Of a stretch of DNA of 64,000 nt, positions 37,180 to 45,408 are shown one piece after another. A program made the position numbers and the translations under genes. Origin of the DNA: an uncultured Bacteroidales bacterium (lineage in GTDB: Bacteria; Bacteroidota; Bacteroidia; Bacteroidales; Bacteroidaceae); the NCBI GenBank assembly GCA_902798615.1, contig CADBXL010000003.1, forward strand, positions 62,001 through 126,000. Direction: 5' to 3'. Within the stretch, counting starts at the first letter, position 1. Each line of letters begins with the position of its first letter. The notes beneath the pieces are model-generated. The model searched no databases, had not been told where the DNA came from, and saw only the letters and a list, made by a program, of their open reading frames with translations.

Positions 37180-39378
37180 ATGAACATACGTTTTTTCATA
37201 TGCTTTCTTTCATTGTATATATCTTTGACTATCAATAGTCAAACTATGGACATTCACTATAAGAACGGATTTGTACAGAGTGAAGATGTATCGCAGATTG
37301 ACAGCCTGTCATTTAGTAGCACTACAAATGGAAACTCATCCATAAATCAAATTGTGAATACACTAAACTCAATTTCTTCTGAAAAGATTTCACATTCACC
37401 AAGCACAGAGAGCAACATCAATGCCACTAACGTAAAGGATGCAATTGACGAGATTGGATGTAAAGTGAATAGCATGAATAACATGATGAATGATTTTGCC
37501 AAGAATTACGAGGTCGTTTCTTGTCTGTTTGACTGGATCTCTAGAAATGGCCAAGAGAATTCAATAAAAAGATACACAAATCATTCCACTTCAAAAGACG
37601 CGACAGTAAGCGTAGATGGAAATATTGTACATTTCAAAGGCACTCTCCCATCTCCATATACATTCTTCAATATCGGTTTTGATATACCACCAACATTATA
37701 TGCAAATGAAAGCAAGAAATATGTCGTATTACTGACAGGTTCTGTAAAACCAGAAAATCTAAGACAGGTCGTTCTTAGAGAAAATGAAAGTAAATACACA
37801 GAACTTGTCGGACAGGACTTTGAAGACGGAGTTGAAGTGCGTTTTCAGACTCTACTTTATATAAACTATGAAAAAGGAACTACAGGGAATTCAAGATATG
37901 TGTTCTTCTCCACCTATCCGAAAGATAACACAAAGGACGTCAAAGCAGAATACAAGATAAACCGATATTGCGTATTTGAATACCAAGAAGGATGGTCTAT
38001 ATCCGATTATATCAGCTGCTATGACAATAGTGGAACATACCAGCTAAAAAATGTAGCCAAAGGTACAGCCACAGAATCGTATGTAAATGAGGCCATCGAG
38101 AAGTTATCTGACACAATGGCTAGTCAAAGTCAATATTCTCCATACTCAGGAAATTTCGACTGGGATGTGAACATGATTATCAACTATGGTCAAAGTCTGT
38201 CAGTTGGAGGTGGTGCAGCAACAATAAATGACGATTTTCGCAATACGATGACTTTCCCTGGTGGAATAAGCGAGTGGGCTTCAGAACTGAATATTGATGA
38301 CAAGAGTCAGGTCGAAAATTTTTATGGCAATACACTTGAGAGCCTGAATACAAGAAAAAGCAAAAGCTATCCCCCTATTGCATCCTGTGCTTTGGCATGG
38401 ATGTCATTACTAGAAAAGGAGAACCATATTGACATGAACAATTTCGACTATCAGTTTCTTATGTCAACACCAGGTTATAACGGAATTGCCATCGAGGGAT
38501 TATCCAAGGCGGGCAGATTTCCGAACTACAAATCGCCCGAAGGCGAGCAAGGCTACTATTACCGAAGACTATTGCTCGGTGTTCAGAAAGGCATGGAAAA
38601 TGCACACAGAATGGGCAAGACATTCGGTGTGCCTTGTGTGTTCTTTGTTCAGGGTGAGACAAATAACTATGAATCAACAGAAACATACTATCAAAAGCTG
38701 AAACAGCTCTTCCATGACCTGAATGATGATATAAAAGCTATAACCGGACAACAAAAGGATGTGGTTTTCATAACCTATCAAATGTCTTCCTATGAAACTA
38801 AAGACAAAATATCTGGTCCTACCTATGCACAATTACAACTGGCAATGGAAGAGGACAATGTTCATCTGGGCGGGGCAATGTATCAATTCGAATATACAGA
38901 TCTATACCACCCTATGGACAGAGCCATTATTGGACTTCAGGCTGGAATCATCGCAAAGAGAATAATAAATGACGAGAAGCCGTTGGCATTGTTCTATCCA
39001 AAGACTTTTAGTGTACAACATTCTGGAGACACATGGCTTCTCTCTATTCAGTTTGACGTTCCTGTGCCTCCTATGAGATTTGTGACCGACATTCCAGACA
39101 GATGGCATAACGTTAATGGCAAGCAGGAGAACTATGGCTTTACGCTTGTGAAAAACGGAATTGATATAATTGCCGAGGAACCTGTAATAAAAAGAGGCAA
39201 TACACTTGTTATTAAATGCAAGCAAAACCCATCAGGCGCTTCATTAAGCTATGCGACTTCTGGTCATTTTGGTGGAGGCAACCTCTGCGACAGTCAGAAC
39301 ATCACGGTGAAATGTAAGAACATTGACTATAAGATAGACAATTTCTGTCCTATTTTCAAAAATATAATAATCCCATAA
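37180..39378 (+). CDS. Secreted SASA-type SGNH esterase with tail-fibre-like N-terminal segment
   Basis: A 732-residue exported protein (signal peptide to about residue 20, TINSQ). Residues 23-50 (MDIHYKNGFVQSEDVSQIDS) are a short motif common at the start of secreted Bacteroidales proteins. Residues about 70-115 (SNINATNVKDAIDEIGCKVN) and again about 303-320 (GTATESYVNEAIEKL) look like the NVxxAIDEL segments of phage tail fibres and collar proteins. A beta-rich module lies between. Residues about 335-615 are a sialate-O-acetylesterase-like SGNH domain: block I IINYGQSLSVGG, block III FVQGETNNYES, block V DLYHPMDRAI. The last 110 residues are another beta-sandwich. The substrate is unknown; removal of acyl groups from glycans is the family role. 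Confidence 0.78.
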   Translation: MNIRFFICFLSLYISLTINSQTMDIHYKNGFVQSEDVSQIDSLSFSSTTNGNSSINQIVNTLNSISSEKISHSPSTESNINATNVKDAIDEIGCKVNSMNNMMNDFAKNYEVVSCLFDWISRNGQENSIKRYTNHSTSKDATVSVDGNIVHFKGTLPSPYTFFNIGFDIPPTLYANESKKYVVLLTGSVKPENLRQVVLRENESKYTELVGQDFEDGVEVRFQTLLYINYEKGTTGNSRYVFFSTYPKDNTKDVKAEYKINRYCVFEYQEGWSISDYISCYDNSGTYQLKNVAKGTATESYVNEAIEKLSDTMASQSQYSPYSGNFDWDVNMIINYGQSLSVGGGAATINDDFRNTMTFPGGISEWASELNIDDKSQVENFYGNTLESLNTRKSKSYPPIASCALAWMSLLEKENHIDMNNFDYQFLMSTPGYNGIAIEGLSKAGRFPNYKSPEGEQGYYYRRLLLGVQKGMENAHRMGKTFGVPCVFFVQGETNNYESTETYYQKLKQLFHDLNDDIKAITGQQKDVVFITYQMSSYETKDKISGPTYAQLQLAMEEDNVHLGGAMYQFEYTDLYHPMDRAIIGLQAGIIAKRIINDEKPLALFYPKTFSVQHSGDTWLLSIQFDVPVPPMRFVTDIPDRWHNVNGKQENYGFTLVKNGIDIIAEEPVIKRGNTLVIKCKQNPSGASLSYATSGHFGGGNLCDSQNITVKCKNIDYKIDNFCPIFKNIIIP

Positions 39379-39388
39379 TGTCCTCAAT

Positions 39389-39778
39389 ATGAAAATACTA
39401 TTTACAATATTACTCGCAATACTCTCCGGTTGTAAGATTCAGGCAAAAGAAAAAGACGCAATATTTGTCTGGGTTAATGGAGATTCTTGTTGTTACAAGT
39501 TTGACTCTATTCCTACGGTATCCTTCAAGGACAAGACAGCAGTACTAACCCAAAATGGGAACAAAACTCCTGTATTGACCATAGATCTTGACAATACCAA
39601 TGATTTGAAAATAATGTTTGGCATATATCAGGAAACTAACTGCATAAACACCATACAAAACAGTTCCATTGTAAGCCAAAACGGGAAATATATAAAAGGA
39701 GGTAAACTGATTATAATAAAGAATGGTAGGAAATATGACAGCAAAGGAGTACTGATTAACGAAATAAGTAATCGTTAA
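39389..39778 (+). CDS. Small lipoprotein with Prevotella-type C-terminal tail
   Basis: A 129-residue protein with a lipoprotein signal (LLAILSGC, Cys15). The body is a short beta-domain that resembles the N-terminal motif of many secreted Bacteroidales proteins (AIFVWVNGDSCCYKFDSIPT, then VSFKD). The tail (NGKYIKGGKLIIIKNGRKYD) matches the end of the BspA-like protein at 6814-8340 (DGKYVVDGKIILVKNGRKYN). It starts 10 bp after the SGNH esterase gene, so the two are probably expressed together. The function is unknown. Confidence 0.72.
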   Translation: MKILFTILLAILSGCKIQAKEKDAIFVWVNGDSCCYKFDSIPTVSFKDKTAVLTQNGNKTPVLTIDLDNTNDLKIMFGIYQETNCINTIQNSSIVSQNGKYIKGGKLIIIKNGRKYDSKGVLINEISNR

Positions 39779-39804
39779 AAAGATTACCAAGAGTTAATAA
39801 ATTG

Positions 39805-39851
39805 AATGCCGCTTATGGTAGTTCGCGATGAACAATTCCATAAGCGGCATT
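39805..39851. terminator. Hairpin between convergent genes
   Basis: A 14-bp stem AATGCCGCTTATGG / CCATAAGCGGCATT with a 19-nt loop. It lies between a plus-strand gene and a minus-strand gene and probably stops both. A small palindromic element CCTTCCCCTTGGGAAGG (39865-39881) lies just beyond it. Confidence 0.75.
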
Positions 39852-39887
39852 ACTATCTCTAACATCCTTCCCCTTGGGAAGGCTTGG

Positions 39888-42365
39888 TTAGGCTTTTAAT
39901 CCCTTCTGAATGCTATCTCTCACCTTATCCGAAATACTATCATAAGTATCTCCATTCTCAGGCATGACAGGAGGCAGATACTCCACTTCAATCTTCTTTG
40001 GCTTTATCCATTTAGAGCCTCTTGGAAGCACATCATAAGCGCCACGGATGCAGACAGGCACGACAGGCACATTGAGTTCCTTACTCAGTATGGCAAAAGT
40101 CTTCTTGAACGGAACCATCTCGCCGTCGTAAGAGCGTGAGCCCTCTGGGAAGATAACAACATTCTTACCGAGTTTCAGTACCTCTGAGAGTTTCAGAATT
40201 GAGTTCTTCAGATTACGCTTCTCCATGAGGATGATGTTATTCCTCTTTGCCAGAGACTTCACCACAGGATGCTTCACATGCTCCTCGGTAGCGAAGAAAT
40301 ATGAATTCTTCAAAGTCTTGTAACTCAATCCGGAAGCCACAATAGGACCGTCAAGGAAGCTCTGGTGATTAGGAGCTATGATGAAAGGTCCCTTCTTCGG
40401 AACATTCTTCTCTCCAACAATCTTCAGTCGGTTGTTAAGTTTCAGGAATGACTTGAACAACTTGGCATGAAGCGGATAGAAAACAGAAGTAGAAGGCAGT
40501 TCGAGTGAGGAATTATTGGCAAGGAGCATCTCGTGCCAATCCATCTTGTTCACGTCAACATGAGTCTTTCTGCTCTCCACTTTCTCAGCAACCGACCTGA
40601 GAGTAGTCATCATCTCAGGCTGGATATCCACGCCGAAGGTCTGCTCGATGAAGCCTTGCAGTCCCACCTTGTCAAGGGAGTCGAAGGCAAGGTCGGTTTC
40701 AAGATGGTCGTCAGCATGAACCTCGACCTTCTTCTCAGACTCGATATAGTCCTTGATGATGCGCATCTCATTCGACATCTCCTCCGCACTCTCAACCTTA
40801 CTCTTTACACTTTCTCCCTTAGACTTTAGAATATCCTTGAGCTTGAAACGCTGGAGCTTGTCGAGCTTGGTTCTTGGCAGGTCACCTCTATACACGAAGA
40901 TGCTCATCAGTTTCTTGTAGTTAGTAACCGTGAGGTTGTAAGGCTCTATGACCTCCTTCTTCAAGGTTATCTCCACCTCCTCGTCAGAAAGGTTTCTTGC
41001 CCATGCCTCATTAGGCACTATGATGCCCATAAGCATGTCGCCATTCTGAACGACGGCAGCCTCCTTGACACGGTTCTCATACTTCTCAAGCTTATACTCA
41101 ATCTCATTAGGCTGCACGTTCTTACCGTTGGAGAGAACGATGATCTCCTTCGTTCTGCCAGTAAGATACACCCTACCCTTTTCATCAAGGTAAGCAAGGT
41201 CACCAGTATGTAGGAATCCGTCAGAGTCAATAACCTGAGCAGTCTCCTCAGGACGGTTATAATAGCCTTTCATCAGGTTATTACCCTTACAGCAAAGCTC
41301 ACCGTTCACAATCTTACACTCTACGGAAGGCAAAGGCAATCCAGCACAACCGCAGATATAGTCGCCAGGGCGCGTAAAGGCAATGATAGGAGCCATCTCA
41401 GTCATGCCATATCCCTCAAGCAGGTTAATGCCAAGGGCGGTAAGGCCTTCTCCAATCTCCTTGTCAAGGGCAGCACCGCCACATACGCAGTAATCCAGAT
41501 GACCGCCCATCTTCTTATGAACAGAAGAGAAGACAATCCTTGAGAGCTTCGGACTCTTGGCCTTCTTACAGATAGTAAACAGGGTTCGAGCCACGAAACT
41601 GGCATTTATCTTCTTCATAATGCCAGAATACAGCATCTGCCATAGTCGGGGAACACCTACGAAGATTCCTACCTTGCCCCGGCATAATGCCTCCATGATG
41701 TCAGGTCCCTGCAACGTTTCGCAGATGATGATACCGTCACCCTGCAGAATAGGGATAATGACTGTACCCATCAATGGCAATACGTGATGCACAGGAAGCA
41801 GCATCAATGTTCTTCTCTTTCCGTTGAACACATTGACCTCATCACATACGCCAGCCTTGTTTGCCCACAGATTCCTGTAGGTCAGCATAACGCCTTTTGG
41901 CGAACCAGTAGTACCAGAGGTGTATATGATAAGCGCGATAGCGTCATCCTCATAACTTTTCTCGTCAAGAGTGGAAGGGACTATATCAAAGCCGCTTATA
42001 TCCTCTTTCTCGACCTCATTTATAACGAGGATTCTGACGTCAAAGTCAAGACGGGACACAACCTCCCTCGCAACCTTCTCACATGCCTCTGACACCCACA
42101 TACATTCAGGAGTACAATCCCTGACTATATACTCTAAATCAGAAACAGTTGCCGTTGCATCAACTGGAACGGCTATACTTCTGTTCTGCCACACAGAAAA
42201 GAATGCATACACCCAACCGATCCTGTTCTCACTAAAAATAATGGTCTTCTTTGGATTCAGTTCCCTTGTATGACTCCCGAACACACTCACATGCTGCAAC
42301 ATCTCCTGATAGGTCACATCCTTACCAGAAGACATTATCGCTATTCTATCAAGACTTAGTTTCAT
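39888..42365 (-). CDS. Acyl-activating enzyme / acyl carrier / acyltransferase fusion (Aas-like)
   Basis: An 825-residue three-part protein. Residues about 1-500 are an AMP-forming acyl-CoA/acyl-ACP synthetase (IIYTSGTTGSPKGVMLTYRN for ATP binding, EGYGMTEMAPI, HTGDLAYLDEKGRVYLTGRT). Residues about 530-610 are a phosphopantetheine carrier domain with Ser563 in FDSLDKVG. Residues about 640-825 are a PlsC-type acyltransferase with the H-x4-D box NHQSFLDG (His667) and FPEGSRSYDG. Together they could activate a fatty acid, load it on the built-in carrier and pass it to a lysophospholipid or glycerol phosphate, as in lipid recycling. The built-in carrier distinguishes it from E. coli Aas. A -7 box (TAATTTTG) is at 42406-42399. 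Confidence 0.88.
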   Translation of the reverse strand: MKLSLDRIAIMSSGKDVTYQEMLQHVSVFGSHTRELNPKKTIIFSENRIGWVYAFFSVWQNRSIAVPVDATATVSDLEYIVRDCTPECMWVSEACEKVAREVVSRLDFDVRILVINEVEKEDISGFDIVPSTLDEKSYEDDAIALIIYTSGTTGSPKGVMLTYRNLWANKAGVCDEVNVFNGKRRTLMLLPVHHVLPLMGTVIIPILQGDGIIICETLQGPDIMEALCRGKVGIFVGVPRLWQMLYSGIMKKINASFVARTLFTICKKAKSPKLSRIVFSSVHKKMGGHLDYCVCGGAALDKEIGEGLTALGINLLEGYGMTEMAPIIAFTRPGDYICGCAGLPLPSVECKIVNGELCCKGNNLMKGYYNRPEETAQVIDSDGFLHTGDLAYLDEKGRVYLTGRTKEIIVLSNGKNVQPNEIEYKLEKYENRVKEAAVVQNGDMLMGIIVPNEAWARNLSDEEVEITLKKEVIEPYNLTVTNYKKLMSIFVYRGDLPRTKLDKLQRFKLKDILKSKGESVKSKVESAEEMSNEMRIIKDYIESEKKVEVHADDHLETDLAFDSLDKVGLQGFIEQTFGVDIQPEMMTTLRSVAEKVESRKTHVDVNKMDWHEMLLANNSSLELPSTSVFYPLHAKLFKSFLKLNNRLKIVGEKNVPKKGPFIIAPNHQSFLDGPIVASGLSYKTLKNSYFFATEEHVKHPVVKSLAKRNNIILMEKRNLKNSILKLSEVLKLGKNVVIFPEGSRSYDGEMVPFKKTFAILSKELNVPVVPVCIRGAYDVLPRGSKWIKPKKIEVEYLPPVMPENGDTYDSISDKVRDSIQKGLKA

Positions 42366-42398
42366 GTCCTATAAAAAATATTATCCTTGTTTCTATTG

Positions 42399-42406
42399 CA
42401 AAATTA
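42399..42406 (-). promoter_or_regulatory. -7 box (TAATTTTG) for the acyl-activating fusion gene
   Basis: Minus-strand TAATTTTG, 34 bp before the ATG; there is no clear -33 TTTG. Confidence 0.45.
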
Positions 42407-42700
42407 CAACATTCTAATTACATATAATCATTTTATCCTATATTTTCCATATATTACCATAATTTTTACACATATAGTCCTATCACACAAATAGAAAATC
42501 CTATTTTCATAACATCTGATCAGGTTTTTCTTTTTTTTAAAAAATCATACAAGACATGGAGTTTTGTGAATTTCAATCTCATTATGCACACAAACACCGG
42601 AAAACAATTGTAAAATTTCCACTTTATCACGTTGTTTTCTACGAATTTAGAGATATTTTCAACCAAAATCGTATTATTAACACAAAAAAAGAGCAAAAAA

Positions 42701-42731
42701 TTTGTTTGTTCAGTTTTTTTTGCTAACTTTG
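42701..42731 (+). promoter_or_regulatory. Promoter of the TonB-domain gene
   Basis: TTTG (42701-42704), a 19-nt spacer, TAACTTTG (42724-42731): a full consensus match with a 60-nt leader. Confidence 0.8.
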
Positions 42732-42800
42732 CAACGAATCGATATTCAACAATCCGAATCTAATAATCATCAAAATAAACCACTTTAACACTTATTTCCT

Positions 42801-44132
42801 ATGAAACCAGTAAAATACGCCCTTCTCATGATAGCCCTATTGCTATCGCCTATAAAGTTGATGAGCATGACAGAAGATGAAGCTCGCGACTATATAAAGG
42901 AATTCATCAGCAAGCAGCAGGATTTCGGCAAATACGACGAAACCCTTAAGTTGACATTTGCAAACATTAATATAGATGACAACGGTGTCAAGGTAATCTT
43001 CAATAAGGAAGACGATGTATTCAATCCATTATTCCCGGAGCTTACTGAAGGAAAGTTCAAAACCGTTGCGCAGGAGAACCGATACGTAAACCATCAGTTC
43101 GGACTTTATTTCCTTATGCGTGAAGCAATAAAGAATCCGAAATTCCTTGATGCACTCAAGGATTCAAATATCTCATGGGACGTATTTGTTATGAACCCAC
43201 GCCAAAACGTGCCATATTACACAACTTCCTTTGGTTACAGGGATGTAGCCAACGCCATGCTCATCAATAATAATGATGAAAACACCGACTTCAAGACATT
43301 CCTTTCAATATCACTCGTTGACCGAGCGCTCAAGAGTCTCATGGAACAGGTTTACATTCCGCATGACAGCATAGGAATATCGTATGCACGCCTAAGCCAG
43401 AACGTACTTAAATGCACAATGCTTACCACAAGCGACTCTTACCCAAAGATAACGGCAACCAATGGTATGGTAGCACGCAACGAATGGATTGAGGCTTTCG
43501 TAGAGGGATGTATGGCAAAGAACTATTACAAGCAGCTTCTGAGCGTACTGAAGACAAAGCAGCCTACTGTTCAGATTCATGTGGAAGACATCCACAAGAA
43601 ATACGACCCGGTAACATACACAATAAGCACATACGAAATTCTTGCAGCTGCACAACAGAGTACAACAGGCGGTCTCTCTGCAGCCGACTATATCGTACAG
43701 CAGATTGGCGGTACAAAACAGAAGGACAAGGATCTGGGACTATTCATGCAGAAATATGGTGATGTAGTTACTCAGATGAAACGAATAGCAGAGATAAATG
43801 CCGACAAATCAAGGCGTGTTTATGAAGTGGTTGACGAAATGCCAGAGTTTCCTGGTGGAACTCTTGCACTCACAAACTACCTTACCAATCAGGTTAATTA
43901 CCCAACTGTAGCATTACAGAACAAGATACAGGGACGTGTGATATGCGAGTTTGTTATCACAAACGAAGGAAAAGTAACCAACGTGAAAATCGCAGAACCG
44001 ACGAATCCGCTTCTTGATGCTGAGGCAAAGCGTGTTATCACATCAATGCCAAACTGGATTCCAGGACGCAATCGTGGTGAAAGAGTTAACACAAAATATA
44101 GTGTACCTGTCACCTTCACGCTCCCGAACTAA
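42801..44132 (+). CDS. TonB C-terminal-domain periplasmic protein
   Basis: A 443-residue exported protein (signal peptide to about residue 22). Residues about 25-345 form an unrecognised mostly helical/mixed domain. Residues about 350-443 are a TonB C-terminal (energy-transducer-like) domain: DEMPEFPGGTLALTNYLTNQ, then GRVICEFVITNEGKVTNVKI and VPVTFTLPN. Many Bacteroidota proteins carry this domain without being the true TonB; here there is a cleavable-type signal and no proline-rich spacer, so a role in envelope interactions is more likely than classical energy transduction. It has its own strong promoter and terminator. Confidence 0.8.
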   Translation: MKPVKYALLMIALLLSPIKLMSMTEDEARDYIKEFISKQQDFGKYDETLKLTFANINIDDNGVKVIFNKEDDVFNPLFPELTEGKFKTVAQENRYVNHQFGLYFLMREAIKNPKFLDALKDSNISWDVFVMNPRQNVPYYTTSFGYRDVANAMLINNNDENTDFKTFLSISLVDRALKSLMEQVYIPHDSIGISYARLSQNVLKCTMLTTSDSYPKITATNGMVARNEWIEAFVEGCMAKNYYKQLLSVLKTKQPTVQIHVEDIHKKYDPVTYTISTYEILAAAQQSTTGGLSAADYIVQQIGGTKQKDKDLGLFMQKYGDVVTQMKRIAEINADKSRRVYEVVDEMPEFPGGTLALTNYLTNQVNYPTVALQNKIQGRVICEFVITNEGKVTNVKIAEPTNPLLDAEAKRVITSMPNWIPGRNRGERVNTKYSVPVTFTLPN

Positions 44133-44223
44133 GAAGAGACATTGACGAAACCAAAGAAAAAAAAAACACACCATAAACACCTTTTGTACATTTTACAGAA
44201 ATCGTACAACGTATTCATGTCTC

Positions 44224-44257
44224 ACTCCCAGTGCTACGGTGCTGGGAGTTTCTCTTT
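44224..44257 (+). terminator. Terminator after TonB-domain gene
   Basis: Stem ACTCCCAG / CTGGGAGT with a 10-nt loop, followed by TTCTCTTTCT. Confidence 0.8.
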
Positions 44258-44337
44258 CTATAGCTCATGAGAATTTCTTTGGCTAATTAAAAAGAACAAG
44301 GAGCACTTCCCCTTCAGAAAGCACTCCTCATTCCTCG

Positions 44338-44411
44338 TGACCTTGATGGGATTCAAACCCATGACCTTCAGAACCGGAATCTGACGCTCTATTCAGCTAA
44401 GCTACAAGGCC
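44338..44411 (-). tRNA. tRNA-Arg (anticodon CCG)
   Basis: The minus strand folds as a full cloverleaf of 74 nt: acceptor GGCCTTG / CAAGGTC with discriminator A, D-arm, anticodon stem TCAGA / TCTGA with loop TTCCGGT (anticodon CCG), and T-arm ATGGG TTTGAAT CCCAT. CCA is not encoded. Confidence 0.93.
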
Positions 44412-44462
44412 AAGACATGTACAATTTACCATGTACAATTTACAATTTTCAGCAATCCCCAC

Positions 44463-44543
44463 ATGAGCACTCCGGCTCCCTCCCTACGTAGGGAAGTTCG
44501 ATGTTGATAACATCGGAGTATGTGCAAAGCGGGGGGAGAGGCC
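44463..44543. repeat. Type-2 palindromic element behind cdsA
   Basis: Contains CTCCCTACGTAGGGA and, after it, 9-bp arms TCGATGTT(A) / AACATCGGA-type around GAT (about 44497-44517), then GTATGTG and a GGGGGGAGAGGCC end. A matching copy lies in frame inside the CHC2-Toprim gene at 62819-62912. It ends 4 bp from the cdsA stop codon. Confidence 0.75.
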
Positions 44544-44547
44544 TTCC

Positions 44548-45408
44548 TTACATCGTCACACTCATCACATATACCACAGCAGCAGGAATAGCCATCAGAG
44601 ACGAGTCGAATCTGTCAAGCATACCTCCATGACCAGGAAGTATATTTCCACTATCCTTCACACCAAGTGTGCGCTTGAAAAGACTCTCAACGAGGTCGCC
44701 CCATGTTCCGAAAAACACAACAACCAATCCCAAGCCTATCCATTGCAAGGTGCTCAATCCTGTAGGAGTAGCACCAAAGCTCTCAAGTACATTGTTATGG
44801 TCAATATATGACATCAGCCATGCAATCAGACACACAATAATACCACCACCAATACTGCCTTCCCATGACTTCGCAGGAGAAACCCTCGGAAACAGCTTAT
44901 GCTTACCCAAAAGTGATCCAGAGATATATGCTCCCGTGTCATTACACCACAAGAACACGAAGATACTCAGAGGCAACAAAAGGCCGTATATTGTCTCACC
45001 TTCCATACTACGGAAAGCAAGCATATTAATACAAGCGAAAGGCAGAGCCACATACATCTGCGAGAGCATGGTATATGCCCAATCGTTGATGGCATCCTCA
45101 TTCTTCTGATATATCTCGCTAACGAAGAGATAAACCACTGTGATGAGATAAGGAACAAAAGCAGCAGATGGAACTACCTGCATACACCACCCAGCAAAGG
45201 CAAGGAACAGATACACACCTGCAACAGTAGATATAAAACGGTTCACCTTCACGTTCTCACGCTGATTCACAAGTCCAGTGAACTCCCAGATAGACAAACC
45301 TGTCACAAGGGCGAACAAACAGACCATTGCCAAAGGCTTGAGGAAGCAAGTCACAACAATAGCCACGAACAGAACGCCCGTGATGGTCCTAACGACAAAA
45401 TTATTCAT
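44548..45408 (-). CDS. cdsA: Phosphatidate cytidylyltransferase
   Basis: A 286-residue inner-membrane enzyme that makes CDP-diacylglycerol from phosphatidate and CTP. It has about eight TM helices and the CdsA signature near the C-terminus (SPAKSWEGSIGGG, LVESLFKRTLGVKDSG then NILPGHGGMLDRFDS). ATG 45408 ([14 protein letters not shown]) is used; the frame is open much further but that part lies inside ftsH and is not CdsA-like. The start overlaps the ftsH stop by 8 nt, so the two are coupled. Confidence 0.94.
   Translation of the reverse strand: MNNFVVRTITGVLFVAIVVTCFLKPLAMVCLFALVTGLSIWEFTGLVNQRENVKVNRFISTVAGVYLFLAFAGWCMQVVPSAAFVPYLITVVYLFVSEIYQKNEDAINDWAYTMLSQMYVALPFACINMLAFRSMEGETIYGLLLPLSIFVFLWCNDTGAYISGSLLGKHKLFPRVSPAKSWEGSIGGGIIVCLIAWLMSYIDHNNVLESFGATPTGLSTLQWIGLGLVVVFFGTWGDLVESLFKRTLGVKDSGNILPGHGGMLDRFDSSLMAIPAAVVYVMSVTM

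Larger units (their letters stand above)
42366..42800. other. AT-rich divergent promoter region
   Basis: This 435-bp stretch between divergent genes holds the -7 box at 42406-42399 for the minus gene and the full promoter at 42701-42731 for the plus gene. No repeat element or reading frame of note is seen in between. Confidence 0.55.
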
